Shown here: piece after piece, positions 37,322 to 47,368 of the stretch
Layout: the number at the start of each line of letters is the position of its first letter
Position numbering within the stretch: the stretch's first letter is position 1
From: Metaphire vulgaris
Taxonomy: Eukaryota; Annelida; Clitellata; Crassiclitellata; Megascolecidae
DNA length: 64,000 bases
Reading direction: 5' to 3'
NCBI GenBank assembly: GCA_018105865.1
Contig: CM030856.1
Span: forward strand, 6,926,720 to 6,990,719
Program-made: the position numbers and the translations under genes
Notes under the pieces: model-generated
What the model was told of the DNA's origin: nothing
Seen by the model: only the letters and a program-made list of their open reading frames with translations
Databases searched by the model: none

Positions 37322-37828
37322 CAGTGGCATAGCCAGGATTATCCGAAGGTGGTGGTGGTGGGTGGGTTGTGGTTACCATGATTCCCAACTTCGAAAAATT
37401 CTGACAAGCAAAAAGAAGGTCGTGGTCCTGAATTCCCGAGATTCACAACACCCAGCGGAATCCTGACAAAAAGCAAACAAGGTCTCGTCAACTATTATTT
37501 TGCTTGATTAAGTGAAAGTGAATCGTGATTTACAGGGGCGTAGCCAGGATTTTGTTTTGGAAGGGTATAAATACTTTGGGTGGGTATAAATCTTAACTAT
37601 AAACCACATAAACCATATAAACCACATATAACCATATGTAAATCGCATAAAAACTTTAAGATAGACTGATTTTTGGGGGTATATATACACCGATATACCC
37701 CCCGTCGCTACGCCTCTGATGATTTATATAGGCATATGAGCGCATAAACTATATTTTCACACACGCACAAATTTTTGGTCGAACAGCTAAGGGGTTTTAG
37801 CCCCCAAACTTTCGTGGCTACGCCACTG
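37322..37828. mobile_element. hAT element, family F, interrupted
   Basis: CAGTGGCATAGCCAGGATT to GTGGCTACGCCACTG, with TTCGAATG and TTTGAATG flanking. A family A MITE (37533-37718) sits inside. Modules TGACAAGCAAAAAGAAGGTCG are present. Confidence 0.85.
37533..37718. mobile_element. hAT MITE, family A, nested
   Basis: CAGGGGCGTAGCCAGG to GTCGCTACGCCTCTG, flanked by GTGATTTA and ATGATTTA, inside the family F element. Confidence 0.88.
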
Positions 37829-37912
37829 TTTGAATGTCATAATTTTCGTTGTTTTTACATTTCCAAAGGAGAGCTGCTGTTGGAAGTGCCGTATTAACAT
37901 TGGCGCAACTGG

Positions 37913-38102
37913 CAGTGGCGGCTCCACCGGGGGGCCAGGGGGCCCGTGCCCCCCTATTGAGTGCCTGCCTCCCCCAGTGACCCCCAGTTGGGACCCTATA
38001 CGTAATGCTATATACATTAAACAACAAATGGTTGGCCCCCATGATTAGAAGTTGCCACCCCAACCCCCCAACCCCACTTGGCAAATCCTAGAGCCGCCAC
38101 TG
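37913..38102. mobile_element. hAT MITE, family B
   Basis: CAGTGGCGGCTCCACC to TAGAGCCGCCACTG, flanked by GCAACTGG and GTAACTGG. Confidence 0.9.
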
Positions 38103-38838
38103 GTAACTGGAGCACTTACGCCAGGCCCACTGGTTCAATTAATATTAATTTTAAATAAATAAATTATATTAAATCACGAACAATGAATATTAATAAAAAC
38201 ACAGAACTAATTGTGTTTCGTTTTCAACAGATATATTTACGGAAGTTTTCTATATTTTTAAATTGATGTTCATATTTTTTGGCGGAGATTTGAAACTTCG
38301 AACTTGAGGGTTGAGGGATTTTTAAAGTTTCGTTTCGTTGCGTTGTTTGCGTCAGGTCTCCGGAAAGTTAATCCGGCGGCACTGGCTGTGTTGGCAGTTG
38401 AAAAAGTTGAGAGATCGTGCACGAAATATGCGCGTTCTTGATATTTGCGCAGAATAGAAGAAAAAGTATATATTTGAAAATAATATCCCCCGGAGCAGTG
38501 CATGGGCCTACGGTAGGCCCTACGAGTGCAGTTTAGACGGCGTCGACTGAACACGATATGATAATTGATTTCGTCGTTAGAGAAAAAACCCTCAAAATGG
38601 ACGAAAAGTGATTCACGAAGTTTAGAAGAGACGCACGCAGAGCGAGCAAACAGAACCTGAAGATTGCTGCTTGCTGTTGAGGCGTCAATAACTTATCTTG
38701 AAATTATTCGCTCGTCGGTCTTCAGCTGCAGCAGCTGCAGCAACTGCATGCAGCGGCGAATAGCATCTGTGATAAATAGCGGTTTTTAGAGCATCTCTTG
38801 CTGCCTCCTCAGCAGTCTAGTCTCTCTCTCTTCTGCAG

Positions 38839-38940
38839 CGGCGATGAACGTTCAAACGGGCGAAACGCTGGGGCTAACGGGAGCGGGCGGGACTCACTCT
38901 GGTCGACCCGGCAGGTGGATACACATCCTGACCCGTCCAG
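38839..38940 (+). other. Candidate cassette exon in intron 1
   Basis: A strong pyrimidine tract and acceptor (TCTCTTCTGCAG) precede 102 bp (34 codons) that open in the frame set by exon 1 and end at CCAG|GTATTC, again phase 1, so inclusion would keep the receptor frame. The translated piece (ETLGLTGAGGTHSGRPGR) has no known domain and the donor is weak. An alternative donor at 38981 would give a stop. Treat as a prediction only. Confidence 0.2.
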
Positions 38941-39045
38941 GTATTCCCGGAGCAGATGGAACTTGTCCGCTGAACCTGTTGTGAGCATCCGATAAACGCT
39001 GTACTAACGCTACTAACTAAAGAATGCAGAAAGGGAGACGAAGGG

Positions 39046-39079
39046 GGAGAGAGAGAGAGACAGAGAGAGACAGAGAGAC

Positions 39080-39146
<67 letters not shown>

Positions 39147-39163
39147 GAGAGACAGAGAGAGAG
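39046..39163. repeat. (GA)n/(GACA)n microsatellite
   Basis: Irregular GAGAGACA units. Confidence 0.9.
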
Positions 39164-39392
39164 GTGCGACGGCATTACTAGCCGGATGAATTACAAACCG
39201 AAAGAACAAGTATGCAGAAGTATTCGCAGAGTAGAAGAGATCGACTGCGAGCGACAGCAGGATAGAGGAAAAGATGGAGGAGAAAAATGCGTCTTTTAAA
39301 AAGAGGAGGGAGAAGAGAAGGAGAAAGAAAATAAGAAAGGATTATGACGATGTTCTTGACGCGATGTTGTGACTTCTCCTGATGCTGCTGGT

Positions 39393-39393
39393 A

Positions 39394-39437
<44 letters not shown>

Positions 39438-39470
39438 CGATGATGACGACGATGATGATGATGATGATGA
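39393..39470. repeat. (GAT)n microsatellite
   Basis: GAT units with GAC variants. Confidence 0.95.
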
Positions 39471-39683
39471 CTATTGACTGTTCTCGCCCAAAATTGTCCT
39501 TCAGTGGGTGAGGGAAGGATTGATATACAAATTTTCGACCAGAATGGGAGTTAAACCCCCTCACCCCTTCGATCGATGAAGCATTTTAAGCCAAATTATG
39601 AAGCCATTGGTGTTGATAGGTGATAACGATGAATCTACTTGTAATCAGTAAACTGGTTTGCGACTTTCTCTTAACCTCAGAGT

Positions 39684-39881
39684 CAGTGTTTTATCCAGAC
39701 TCCAGGCCTTTGGAAGGGAGGGGGAATTGAGGCCTTCGGGGCGGGGGAGAATCTACTTGGTTGGAGGGGAAAAGACACAGTTCAATGCAAAATGTGTGTA
39801 ATTGCTGAACTTTGGGGGGGGGGGAATTTGAGATTTTTCGGGGGAAAATCTCCCCTCCTAACAGGCCTGTATAAAATACTG
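39684..39881. mobile_element. hAT MITE, family H
   Basis: CAGTGTTTTATCCAGACTCC to GTATAAAATACTG, with perfect CTCAGAGT duplications (39676-39683, 39882-39889). Confidence 0.9.
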
Positions 39882-40235
39882 CTCAGAGTACACGGTGAAC
39901 TCTTCTATTCACACTACGGATGGAAGACCTAAAGGCTTTCCTTGTTTACTTAGGCGTGGCTTGGACCATAATACGCAGTGGAAAGGCTAATCATCCGGCT
40001 AATCACCAGCCGGTGAAGCCAGGTCTGCTTGTCTATGCCCACGGCCTCCTATGATATTCTTATGCGAGTTTACGGACGTTATCTGGCCCTAGGTGGCGCC
40101 GAGGCCCGGCGTGATATGAGTCGTCAATAAATTATCCTTTCGCTTATTCTCACGAAATTATTAATAATACGGATGAAAACCGTTCGACCAAGATACAATT
40201 TGATACGAAAGAGGCTGTAGTAGACCTTGTAAGAA

Positions 40236-40284
<49 letters not shown>

Positions 40285-40285
40285 C

Positions 40286-40327
<42 letters not shown>
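40236..40327. repeat. (TA)n microsatellite
   Basis: About 45 TA units around a central ACG, followed by (GT)n. Confidence 0.95.
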
Positions 40328-40330
<3 letters not shown>

Positions 40331-40721
40331 TGCGTTTGTGTGTGTGTGTGTGCTTGTGTTCATGAGGATGGTGGAACAGGGAGGTCTTCTGTTATCGGCG
40401 TGACCTCTCGAAGGGTTACTAACTTTCGCTGGGGGTAATAAAAAGGGTTCCCAGAGATGTCAGTTTCAGGGGTCGTATCTTTTGACGCGTCCATTTATTG
40501 TGCGCTTTCTTCTAACCAACAATCTCCACCGCTTGTTCTTCCGCGAATCTTATTGGCCTACTTATTGTTGGAGTTTTGCTGGCAGAGATACATACTTGCA
40601 CGAAAATTCGGTCCAATCTTATAGTTACGCAATCTGTTGACGCGAAGCATCTAATATTTACTTCTGTCCTCGTGTGTCTGGTTCTGTTTTCGCAGTTTTT
40701 TTAAAGATTTGTGATAGAGAC

Positions 40722-40906
40722 CAGGGATATTTTTACACCCCTAAAACCCCAACAAACACCCCTCCCCCAATTTGAGGTCGACACCCCCCAAAAGTTGGTA
40801 ATGTGACAATGGTATGCATACAAAGTGCATACTAATTAGCTCCGGACACCCACTCCCCCAATTTGAGGTCGGCACCCCCAAATTCACAATCCTAGAAATA
40901 TCCCTG
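40722..40906. mobile_element. hAT MITE, family I
   Basis: CAGGGATATTTTTACACC to GAAATATCCCTG, with perfect ATAGAGAC duplications (40714-40721, 40907-40914). It is in inverse orientation to the 28349 copy. Confidence 0.92.
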
Positions 40907-40953
40907 ATAGAGACGATAACGACAAGCAGGTACCGCTGAACTTGTATTGTGGG

Positions 40954-41034
40954 TTAACCCCTTAACTGGGCAACTATTTGTAACTCAATGTAAAATGGAC
41001 GAGTGTTACTCGGGGCACCCAGTTAAGGGGTTAA
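40954..41034. mobile_element. TTAA-flanked palindromic mini-element
   Basis: TTAACCCCTTAACTGGG and CCAGTTAAGGGGTTAA bracket a core containing TGTAACTCAATGTAAAATGG. TTAA at both ends and CCC-starting tips suggest a piggyBac-type MITE. Sisters are at 48244, 54142 and 62931. Confidence 0.7.
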
Positions 41035-41058
41035 TTACCAGAAAAGCTCTCTACTGAT

Positions 41059-41306
41059 CAGCGGTTAAATTACTTTTTCAGAGGTGTCGGATCTCCTTAC
41101 TTTTCCTCCGGCCACAAAATAGCTTCACACTTTTTTTAATTCATTTTAAACGAACATTTAGAGTTCGTTCAGTTCACGTTTTATTTTCTTTGCCGTGCAT
41201 GCAAAGTGCTAAAGTAGACAATAAAAGATCACAACGAATAAAAAGTATGTTCCGGATCTCTTGCCAGACGTCCCGGATCGGAGATCCGGCAAGATCCGAC
41301 TCTCTG
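41059..41306. mobile_element. hAT MITE, family K (CAGCGGTTAAATT end)
   Basis: It starts CAGCGGTTAAATTACTTTTT and ends GATCCGACTCTCTG, flanked by CTACTGAT and CTACTAAT. It is homologous, inverted, to 53259-53537. Confidence 0.8.
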
Positions 41307-41545
41307 CTACTAATATGAGGTTCATTGATGATGGAGAACAGCTGGAGCTCTTAAATCGATAGTGAATATTTCAAAGAGGGCAGGTGGGTACAAAGTGCAT
41401 ACAGGGCAGAGAAAAAAGTCAGGAAGAGATATGACCATGCATTGGGTCAACTCATGGGTTGAGTTTGGTCAGAATATAAATCACGGTTGGGTTGGGCTGT
41501 TGATCAGATCTTATGGGTTGGGTTCTAAAAATGGACCCACAGCCT

Positions 41546-41614
41546 CTCTCTCTCTTTCTTTCTCTCTTTCTCTCTCTCTCTCTCTCTTTCTTTCTCTGTC
41601 TCTGTCTCTGTCTG

Positions 41615-41677
<63 letters not shown>
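41546..41677. repeat. Polypyrimidine (CT)n tract upstream of exon 2
   Basis: About 130 bp of CT/TTTC/TGTC units end 63 bp before the exon 2 acceptor. Confidence 0.95.
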
Positions 41678-41679
<2 letters not shown>

Positions 41680-41740
41680 AGTCGGGTACGAGCAGTAAAT
41701 TAGTTTCGAATAAGTGAAGTGAATTTTACTGTTTTTGCAG

Positions 41741-41897
41741 GTAAAGTGGCTCCTTCAATAGCACCTCCGTTGAAACCGGATTTCATGATTCCAACGGGAC
41801 ACGAAGCCAAACTCCATTGCCGTGTCTCCGGTTTCCCGAAGCCGTATGTCACGTGGTACAAAGACGGAGAAAAACTGGACTTCAGCCAAATGCCGAG
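41741..41897 (+). CDS. FGFR-like: FGF-receptor-like gene, exon 2 (first half of Ig domain)
   Basis: The acceptor TGTTTTTGCAG ends at 41740 and the donor CCGAG|GTCGGT begins at 41898; the 157-bp exon goes from phase 1 to phase 2. The product has the first Ig half: GHEAKLHCRVSG with the B-strand cysteine (codon 41818-41820), PKPYVTWYKDGEKLDF with the core tryptophan (41854-41856). It joins in frame to exon 3. The membrane-distal Ig domain of FGF receptors is the best fit, given the acid-box exon that follows. In human FGFR genes this domain is one exon, here it is split. Long pyrimidine tracts flank the exon on both sides. Confidence 0.8.
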
Positions 41898-41977
41898 GTC
41901 GGTTCAGCTGTTGAAATCAGCGTTCGGCTTAAATCTGAGACATTTTCAACTATTTTATATGAGATCCGTTATCTCTT

Positions 41978-42157
41978 TTTTCCTTCCTTCCTTCCTTCCT
42001 TTCTTCCTTCCTTCCTTCTTTCCTTCCTTCCTTCCCTTCTTTTCCTCTTCCTTCTTCCTTCCTGTTCCTTCCTTCCTCCTCTCTTTCTTTCTCTTTCTTT
42101 CTTTCTTTCTTTCTTTCTCTTTCTTTCTGTCTCTCTTTCTTTCTTTCTCTCTCTTTT

Positions 42158-42198
<41 letters not shown>

Positions 42199-42384
42199 GT
42201 CTCTCTCTCTCACTGTCTCTTCCTCTCTTTCTCCCTTTATCTTTCTCTTGCTTTTATCTTTCACTCTTTCTCTTGCACTCTTTCTCTCTCTCTTTCTGTG
42301 TCTCCGTCTCTCAATCGTTTTGCCTTCTTGTCTCTCTGTCTCCCTGTCCCTCTGTCTCCCACTCTCCCTGTCTCCCTCTGTTCC
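41978..42384. repeat. Long polypyrimidine tract after exon 2
   Basis: TTCC, TTTC, CT and CTGT units with few purines over about 400 bp, starting 80 bp after the exon 2 donor. Confidence 0.92.
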
Positions 42385-43459
42385 AGCCGGCGTCGTGAAT
42401 ATTGACTATGAATTGGCATCAGTTTGTCATCAAAAAGTAATTACTGTTTAATTACCTAGATTTAGTTTTCTGCTTCCAATTTGAATATCTATTCCAGGGC
42501 TGTTGTTTCACTGTTATTTATATAACATATCGATCTCAATTTCCCGACAGACAAGAACAATGCTCAGACTGCGTGGCGGATTTACCATTCAGATTACGCC
42601 TAAGTGCTCTTTTTAGCGTTCGATTTTCAAATTAATTTCCACAGTTTGAGGCCGAATCCCTGTTAGGGCATTACACTTTGTTCTTTAGTTGTACGGTGTC
42701 CTCTTGAGGTCGAAAATTTAGGGTGGTAGTCGTTCAACCTCTTGCATTTTTTTAAATACAGTATTGACCTCTGGTTCCTTTTATGTCTCATTAGACTTTA
42801 GCTCTGTCAAAATTGTAAATATTGACAAGGCTTCAATGGAAATCATTGCTATAATTAAATGTGAAGATTTTTAAAGTTTATCTCTAAAATAAAGTTTCAT
42901 TATCTTCTGATGCGTCAATCGAAAGTATAGTTGAGATTTTGACAGGTTAAATTCGTTAGTTTCTGTCTAGAATGACCATGTAGGAGCGAATGACGGATAC
43001 TGTGTTTAATCTAAACTACAGCTAATGCGATTCTCAATCAGTATCATAAACAGCTTTCATGTGATATATATCCTGCAGCTAAATATAATATCAAATGAAA
43101 ATCTCCAGGTGTTAGAGATACTCTATCCCCGAAGAAACTTCGATTAAGGGTTATAATCATATTTCGTATGAACGGGACGTTCACAAAGTGCAGAAGCATT
43201 CTTCATATGAGAATTCTCGGAAGGGAAAGAACTTTTACTAAGATATAGAACCCGATGACACTCGGCGCAGCGTAGATGGAAAGCTAAATTCTTCTGGCTG
43301 CAAAAATCCGCCTTCTGTGAATAACAAAAAAAAAACTTTGCGATATTGAAAACTACGTTTAGAAGTTATTCCGTGTAAACATTTGCCAAACTGCATTTTA
43401 TCTGTAATAAAATCTCAACACGTCTGATACGAAGAATCGAAAATGAACGCATTTTATCA
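42385..43459. other. Intron 2 sequence, no feature recognised
   Basis: An AT-rich stretch without elements, inverted ends or exons that I can support. Confidence 0.5.
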
Positions 43460-43656
43460 ATGATGATGATGATGATGATAATGACGATGATTATGATGAT
43501 GATGATGATAATGATGACGATGATGATGATAACTATGATGACGATTATGATAATGATGATAATGATGGAACTGATAATAATCATGATCATGGTGATGACG
43601 ATGATGATAATGATGATGATGGTGATGATGATGATGATGATAATGGTGGTGGTGAT
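43460..43656. repeat. (GAT)n microsatellite
   Basis: GAT units with many AAT, GAC and CAT variants. Confidence 0.92.
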
Positions 43657-43837
43657 CAGGGGCGTAGCCAGGAATTTGATTTGGGAGGGTATAAATGTTG
43701 GGGGGTATAAACCTTAACTATAAACCATAAAAACTACATATAACCACATATAACTACATGTAAATCACATAAAAAACTTTAAGGTATACTGATTTGAGGG
43801 GTATATATACCAATAAAACCCCGTCGCTACGCCCCTG
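43657..43837. mobile_element. hAT MITE, family A, in a GAT repeat
   Basis: CAGGGGCGTAGCCAGG to GTCGCTACGCCCCTG. The duplication is hard to define because the target is the GAT repeat. It ends 41 bp before exon 3, close to the branch-point zone. Confidence 0.85.
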
Positions 43838-43878
43838 GTGATGGTGATGATGATGAAGTCGTTGTTGTTTTTGTTTAG

Positions 43879-44003
43879 ATTCGAGGCTCAAACAAATTTT
43901 CTGCTGATTCGAAGTGTCCTGCTAAACGATTCTGGCTACTATTCCTGTCGCGCCTTGAACTTGGTCGGAGAATCTTGGCTAAACCTGACGCTGATAGTAA
44001 CAG
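43879..44003 (+). CDS. FGFR-like: FGF-receptor-like gene, exon 3 (second half of Ig domain)
   Basis: The acceptor TTTTTGTTTAG ends at 43878 and the donor ACAG|GTAGGA starts at 44004. The 125-bp exon takes over phase 2 from exon 2 and leaves phase 1. It encodes the E-F-G strands of the Ig domain, LLIRSVLLNDSGYYSCRALN, with the D-x-G-Y-x-C motif (cysteine codon 43946-43948), then GESWLNLTLIVTG. NDS and NLT are possible glycosylation sites. Exons 2 plus 3 add 282 bp, so skipping both together keeps the frame, while skipping one alone breaks it. Confidence 0.8.
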
Positions 44004-44123
44004 GTAGGAAATTTCAAATTTAAAATCTAAAACTGAATTATTTTTTCCGTGTCGTGTTGCTGCCTAAATAGAATCACGCGTGTGCAGATATTACAGACGG
44101 TATAACATTACGACATCTTACTG

Positions 44124-44295
44124 GGCGGGCACGGCGGAGTAGTGGTAGGGTTCTTGACACACGATCGGAGAGTAGCGGGTTCGAATCTGATCCTATCCAC
44201 TGCGTGGCGACCTTGGACTGGTTGTTCACTCCTTGCTTGATCTGCACTTACGATTCTTCGCTCTTTCATTCTGCATTCTTCACTTTGTGATTGAG
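44124..44295 (+). mobile_element. tRNA-derived SINE, family 3
   Basis: GGCGGAGTAGTGGTAGGG (A-box-like) and AGCGGGTTCGAATCTGATCC (B box) are about 35 bp apart, followed by an unrelated body. It lies in intron 3. Confidence 0.65.
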
Positions 44296-44330
44296 TGAAT
44301 GACTTAACATGTGTTAACAACCACCATGTC

Positions 44331-44573
44331 CAGAGGCGTAGCCAAGGTGGGTTGGGGCTAAATCCCCTTGGGTGTTCGACCAAATTTTTTTAATCTTGCG
44401 TATCGATATAGTTGCTGTACGTGCTTATTTATATCTACATATGGCTAGACAATTCATTAATTAAAGAAAATAATAGTTGATGACCTTTTTATGCTTGTCA
44501 AAAGTTTCCGAAGTTAAGTTGGGAGTCGTGGACACCATAGCACCCCCTTCGGAAAATCCTGGCTACGCCACCG
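44331..44573. mobile_element. hAT element, family F
   Basis: CAGAGGCGTAGCCAAGG to CTGGCTACGCCACCG, with perfect ACCATGTC duplications (44323-44330, 44574-44581). It carries a reversed ACCTTTTTATGCTTGTCA module. Confidence 0.9.
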
Positions 44574-44684
44574 ACCATGTCCATGTGCTGCTAATAGCAA
44601 TACGACGACATTTTCTGAGTTTCCATCGCTTACTGTGATTTTGGCAACGCTAGAAAAACGCGATCCACAGTTTCAGTAAATGTG

Positions 44685-44795
44685 CTGGAGTGGTAGGCCG
44701 GCGGAGCGAGGTTCAAGCCCCCCGTTAGCGCCCCTAGTGTCTTTCACACAGGCAGTAATGCCTCCGAAGCCACTTTAAATCGCGCTATAAGGTTA
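44685..44795 (+). mobile_element. tRNA-derived SINE, family 1
   Basis: GGCGGAGCGAGGTTCAAGCC (B box) followed by TAGCGCCCCTAGTG and AGGCAGTAATGCCTCC matches the minus-strand copy at 19435-19550. Confidence 0.55.
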
Positions 44796-44911
44796 TTGCT
44801 TCACAGTTCGTTATTTAACTGGGAAAGCTTAAAATCAGCCTTGGGCATGAAGTGAACTTTTTCTTAAGACCTTAACTCTATATTGCACAATGTTAACTGC
44901 AGGTATACGTG

Positions 44912-45126
44912 CATGGGCGCCCGCAGAAATTTTTCCAGGAGGGGCAAACACAATGGTCGCAGTTACATCACAGAAATTTTTCCAGGAGGGGGCAACACAC
45001 ATGCTAACACAATGGTCACGGTGAATATTTTAGCAAGTTTTTCAAATTTCAATGTGAAATATTGGTATTTGCATTTTCCAGGGGGAGGCATGTGCCCCCT
45101 CTTGCCCCAATGTGCGGGCGCCCATG
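44912..45126. mobile_element. hAT-like MITE, family E
   Basis: CATGGGCGCCCGCAG to GTGCGGGCGCCCATG are perfect inverted ends, with AAATTTTTCCAGGA twice near the left end. No clear target duplication remains. Confidence 0.75.
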
Positions 45127-45166
45127 AGGTAGCATGGTGAATATAGGGTTAACCAGACAACATGGT

Positions 45167-45413
45167 CAGGGCCATCTTTAGAATTTTGGGCGCCCTAGGC
45201 AGATTTTCATTTTCGGTAATTTTCGCCCATTCACATCACAACATACGGAAAAAGTCTGACGAGCAAAAAGCTTCTCAGCTCCCCGAAATAACCTGACAAG
45301 CAAAAAAAACGTTATTCGCTCATAAAAATTTTTCATCCCCGTTTTATTTCGCCCCTACAAAATTTTTCGCCCCTAGGCAGTGCCTAAACTGCCTAATGGT
45401 TAAGGTGGCCCTG
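45167..45413. mobile_element. hAT MITE, family L2 (CAGGGCCATCTTTAG end)
   Basis: CAGGGCCATCTTTAG to TTAAGGTGGCCCTG, with perfect AACATGGT duplications (45159-45166, 45414-45421). Two modules, TCTGACGAGCAAAAAG and CCTGACAAGCAAAAAAAACG, lie inside. Confidence 0.9.
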
Positions 45414-45702
45414 AACATGGTTCAATAATATACGCTAGAGTTAAAACGATGCATAGCTAAATTTGACGCTATGCCTGAAACTCGAAGGAACCTCTAACCT
45501 GAACATTGAACAGTGTGCCGCGGGACTTGGTTCGCATGTGGCATATTCACTCGAGCGTCTGTAATTCCGTTTGACTAGTACGCTGACAATCATAAAGCAT
45601 TGGAACATCACAGTAGCACATAATTAGCGGAAATTTTCTGACAAATTGTCAATCGACAGTAATTGCCAGCATCAAATGGACAACGAAACACTATAGATAT
45701 AG

Positions 45703-45830
45703 CAGACACATAGGCTAAGTAGGTAAGTAAGTAAGTAAGTAAACACACGAAATTTCTATAGCGCTGCCCGAAAGCAGCGCTATAGAAATTTCGTGTGTTT
45801 ACTTACTTACTTACTTAGCCTATGTGTCTG
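45703..45830. repeat. Long hairpin made of two head-to-head retroelement tails
   Basis: The arm 45703-45767 is the inverse of 45774-45830 over at least 57 bp; the loop is six bases (CCGAAA). The only difference is two to three extra GTAA units in the left arm. Each arm is the GCGCTATAGAAATTTCGTG stub with its (ACTT)n tail. Confidence 0.9.
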
Positions 45831-45840
45831 TCTGTTCTGA

Positions 45841-45842
<2 letters not shown>

Positions 45843-45890
<48 letters not shown>
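45843..45890. repeat. (GT)n microsatellite
   Basis: About 23 GT units. Confidence 0.95.
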
Positions 45891-46192
45891 TGTTGGCTAA
45901 ACGCGTGCCTGGTTGGCCGAAGCGTGTTATAAGTTTTCAACGTATACGAATCAAAGGCTTCATATTACACAATTCGTTTAGTTATATAAGTCAAATGATG
46001 TAGAGTTGCAAGTCGAGAGTTCCAGGGGGAAAGCTGGTGGTGGATTGGGAGGTGGGGTGGGAGTCTGCCGTTAGGTTTCTAGATTCTGAACCGGAAGATG
46101 TTAATAACGTCATTATTTCATGTGCGTCAGACATGACGTCATTCGTGAGAAGATAGGTTTCGAGGTTTTTGGTCAACGAACCAGGTGAAGGG

Positions 46193-46393
46193 CAGTGTTT
46201 GATCTAGACTCCTGGACTTCGGGCGGGGGGGGGGCGGTGACAAAGCCGGAGAGAAAACTGACAAAGCCGGGGGAATTCTTCTAGGGGCTGCTGTTAGTCC
46301 ATGTAGTATGCCAACATTTCCGGGGGTAAATTTGAAATTTCCGGGGGGAGAAAAGGGCAATCCCCCCGGAAACGGCCTATAGATTAAACACTG
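46193..46393. mobile_element. hAT MITE, family H
   Basis: CAGTGTTTGATCTAGACTCC to ATAGATTAAACACTG, with perfect GTGAAGGG duplications (46185-46192, 46394-46401). Confidence 0.9.
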
Positions 46394-46657
46394 GTGAAGG
46401 GTCATAGCAAAACGTAACACAGCAGAGGAGCTTCTGTAGCTCCATTCTGATGTCTTGCAGTAGGGGAAACTCGGCCCCAGCGCCGTCAGTCTGGCTGTTC
46501 GGCCTGCGGCGGCGGGACAGGTGGTGAATGATTCTAGCCAATGGACCATCGTCCATCTGATTAGCGCAGCTACTTTTGGCCTCCCGTCTTACCAAAAGCA
46601 GACTGTACAAATTTTCCGACCCATTAATTGATTTATTAGTATTTATTCATTTTATTA

Positions 46658-46688
<31 letters not shown>

Positions 46689-46756
46689 CTGACTGACTGA
46701 TTTATTGATTTTATTTAGGCTATTTATTATCCGTCGTCGTTTATTTAATTTGATTA

Positions 46757-47368
46757 TCATAAGGTGTATTCGGAAAACAAGGCAGAAACAGAGCATCCGA
46801 GACCGAAACATGGGCGTAAGCAGAAATTTTTCCAGGCGGGTGCAAAAGAAGGTCTTGTGACGAAAGAAATGAAAAATTTTTCCAGGCGGGTGCAAAACAA
46901 GGTTTTGTGACGAAAGAAACAAGCAATTTTACTTTTTGCATAACTGTGTAATTTTTTCCAGGGGTGCAATTGCACCCCCTTGCATCCCCCTCCGGACGCC
47001 CATGGACCGAAATTTCGGGTCGTTTCCACCGCTGCCATTCCATCCATCGTGTATAGGCCTACATCGCCAGGCACCCAGAACAACCACAACATGTGCATTC
47101 GAAAACCCGCGATAACAAGCCCAATGTCTGTCTGGCCCCCACTCGTGTTGTCCGCTTTAATCCGCCTGCGTCCGTCTAACTCGAGATAAACCGCCGTCTC
47201 CGACGAACGACCACACCCTGAGAAACTCTCGTACAGCCCGTCGGGTCCAGTAGGCCAGTATATAGTCATTGCAAATTTATGATCCGGCTCGCGCGCGCGC
47301 GCACAACGATATCCATCCGGCGAGGTGTACGATTGGTTATTGTAGCGTTGCGACCCACTTGTTGCCAA
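46757..47368 (-). CDS. Hypothetical open frame, split in frame by a hAT element
   Basis: The minus-strand frame runs 203 codons. Of these, 68 come from the inserted family E MITE and its duplication (204 bp, no stop), leaving about 135 residues of original frame on the two sides, ending EYTL. An AATAAA follows at once on the minus strand (46740-46745). No domain is recognised; the parts seen include AMTIYWPTGPDGLYESFSG. The region is GC-rich, so an open frame could be chance. It lies antisense within intron 3 of the receptor gene. Confidence 0.25.
   Translation of the reverse strand: MATSGSQRYNNQSYTSPDGYRCARAREPDHKFAMTIYWPTGPDGLYESFSGCGRSSETAVYLELDGRRRIKADNTSGGQTDIGLVIAGFRMHMLWLFWVPGDVGLYTMDGMAAVETTRNFGPWASGGGCKGVQLHPWKKLHSYAKSKIACFFRHKTLFCTRLEKFFISFVTRPSFAPAWKNFCLRPCFGLGCSVSALFSEYTL
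46809..47004. mobile_element. hAT-like MITE, family E
   Basis: CATGGGCGTAAGCAG to TCCGGACGCCCATG, with perfect GACCGAAA duplications (46801-46808, 47005-47012). An internal direct repeat contains AATTTTTCCAGGCGGGTGC. Confidence 0.92.

Noticed and set aside
41719..42405. 228-codon frame containing the Ig half
   Set aside because: Only 41741-41897 is exon; the rest is intronic pyrimidine repeat after a donor site that gives the right phase.
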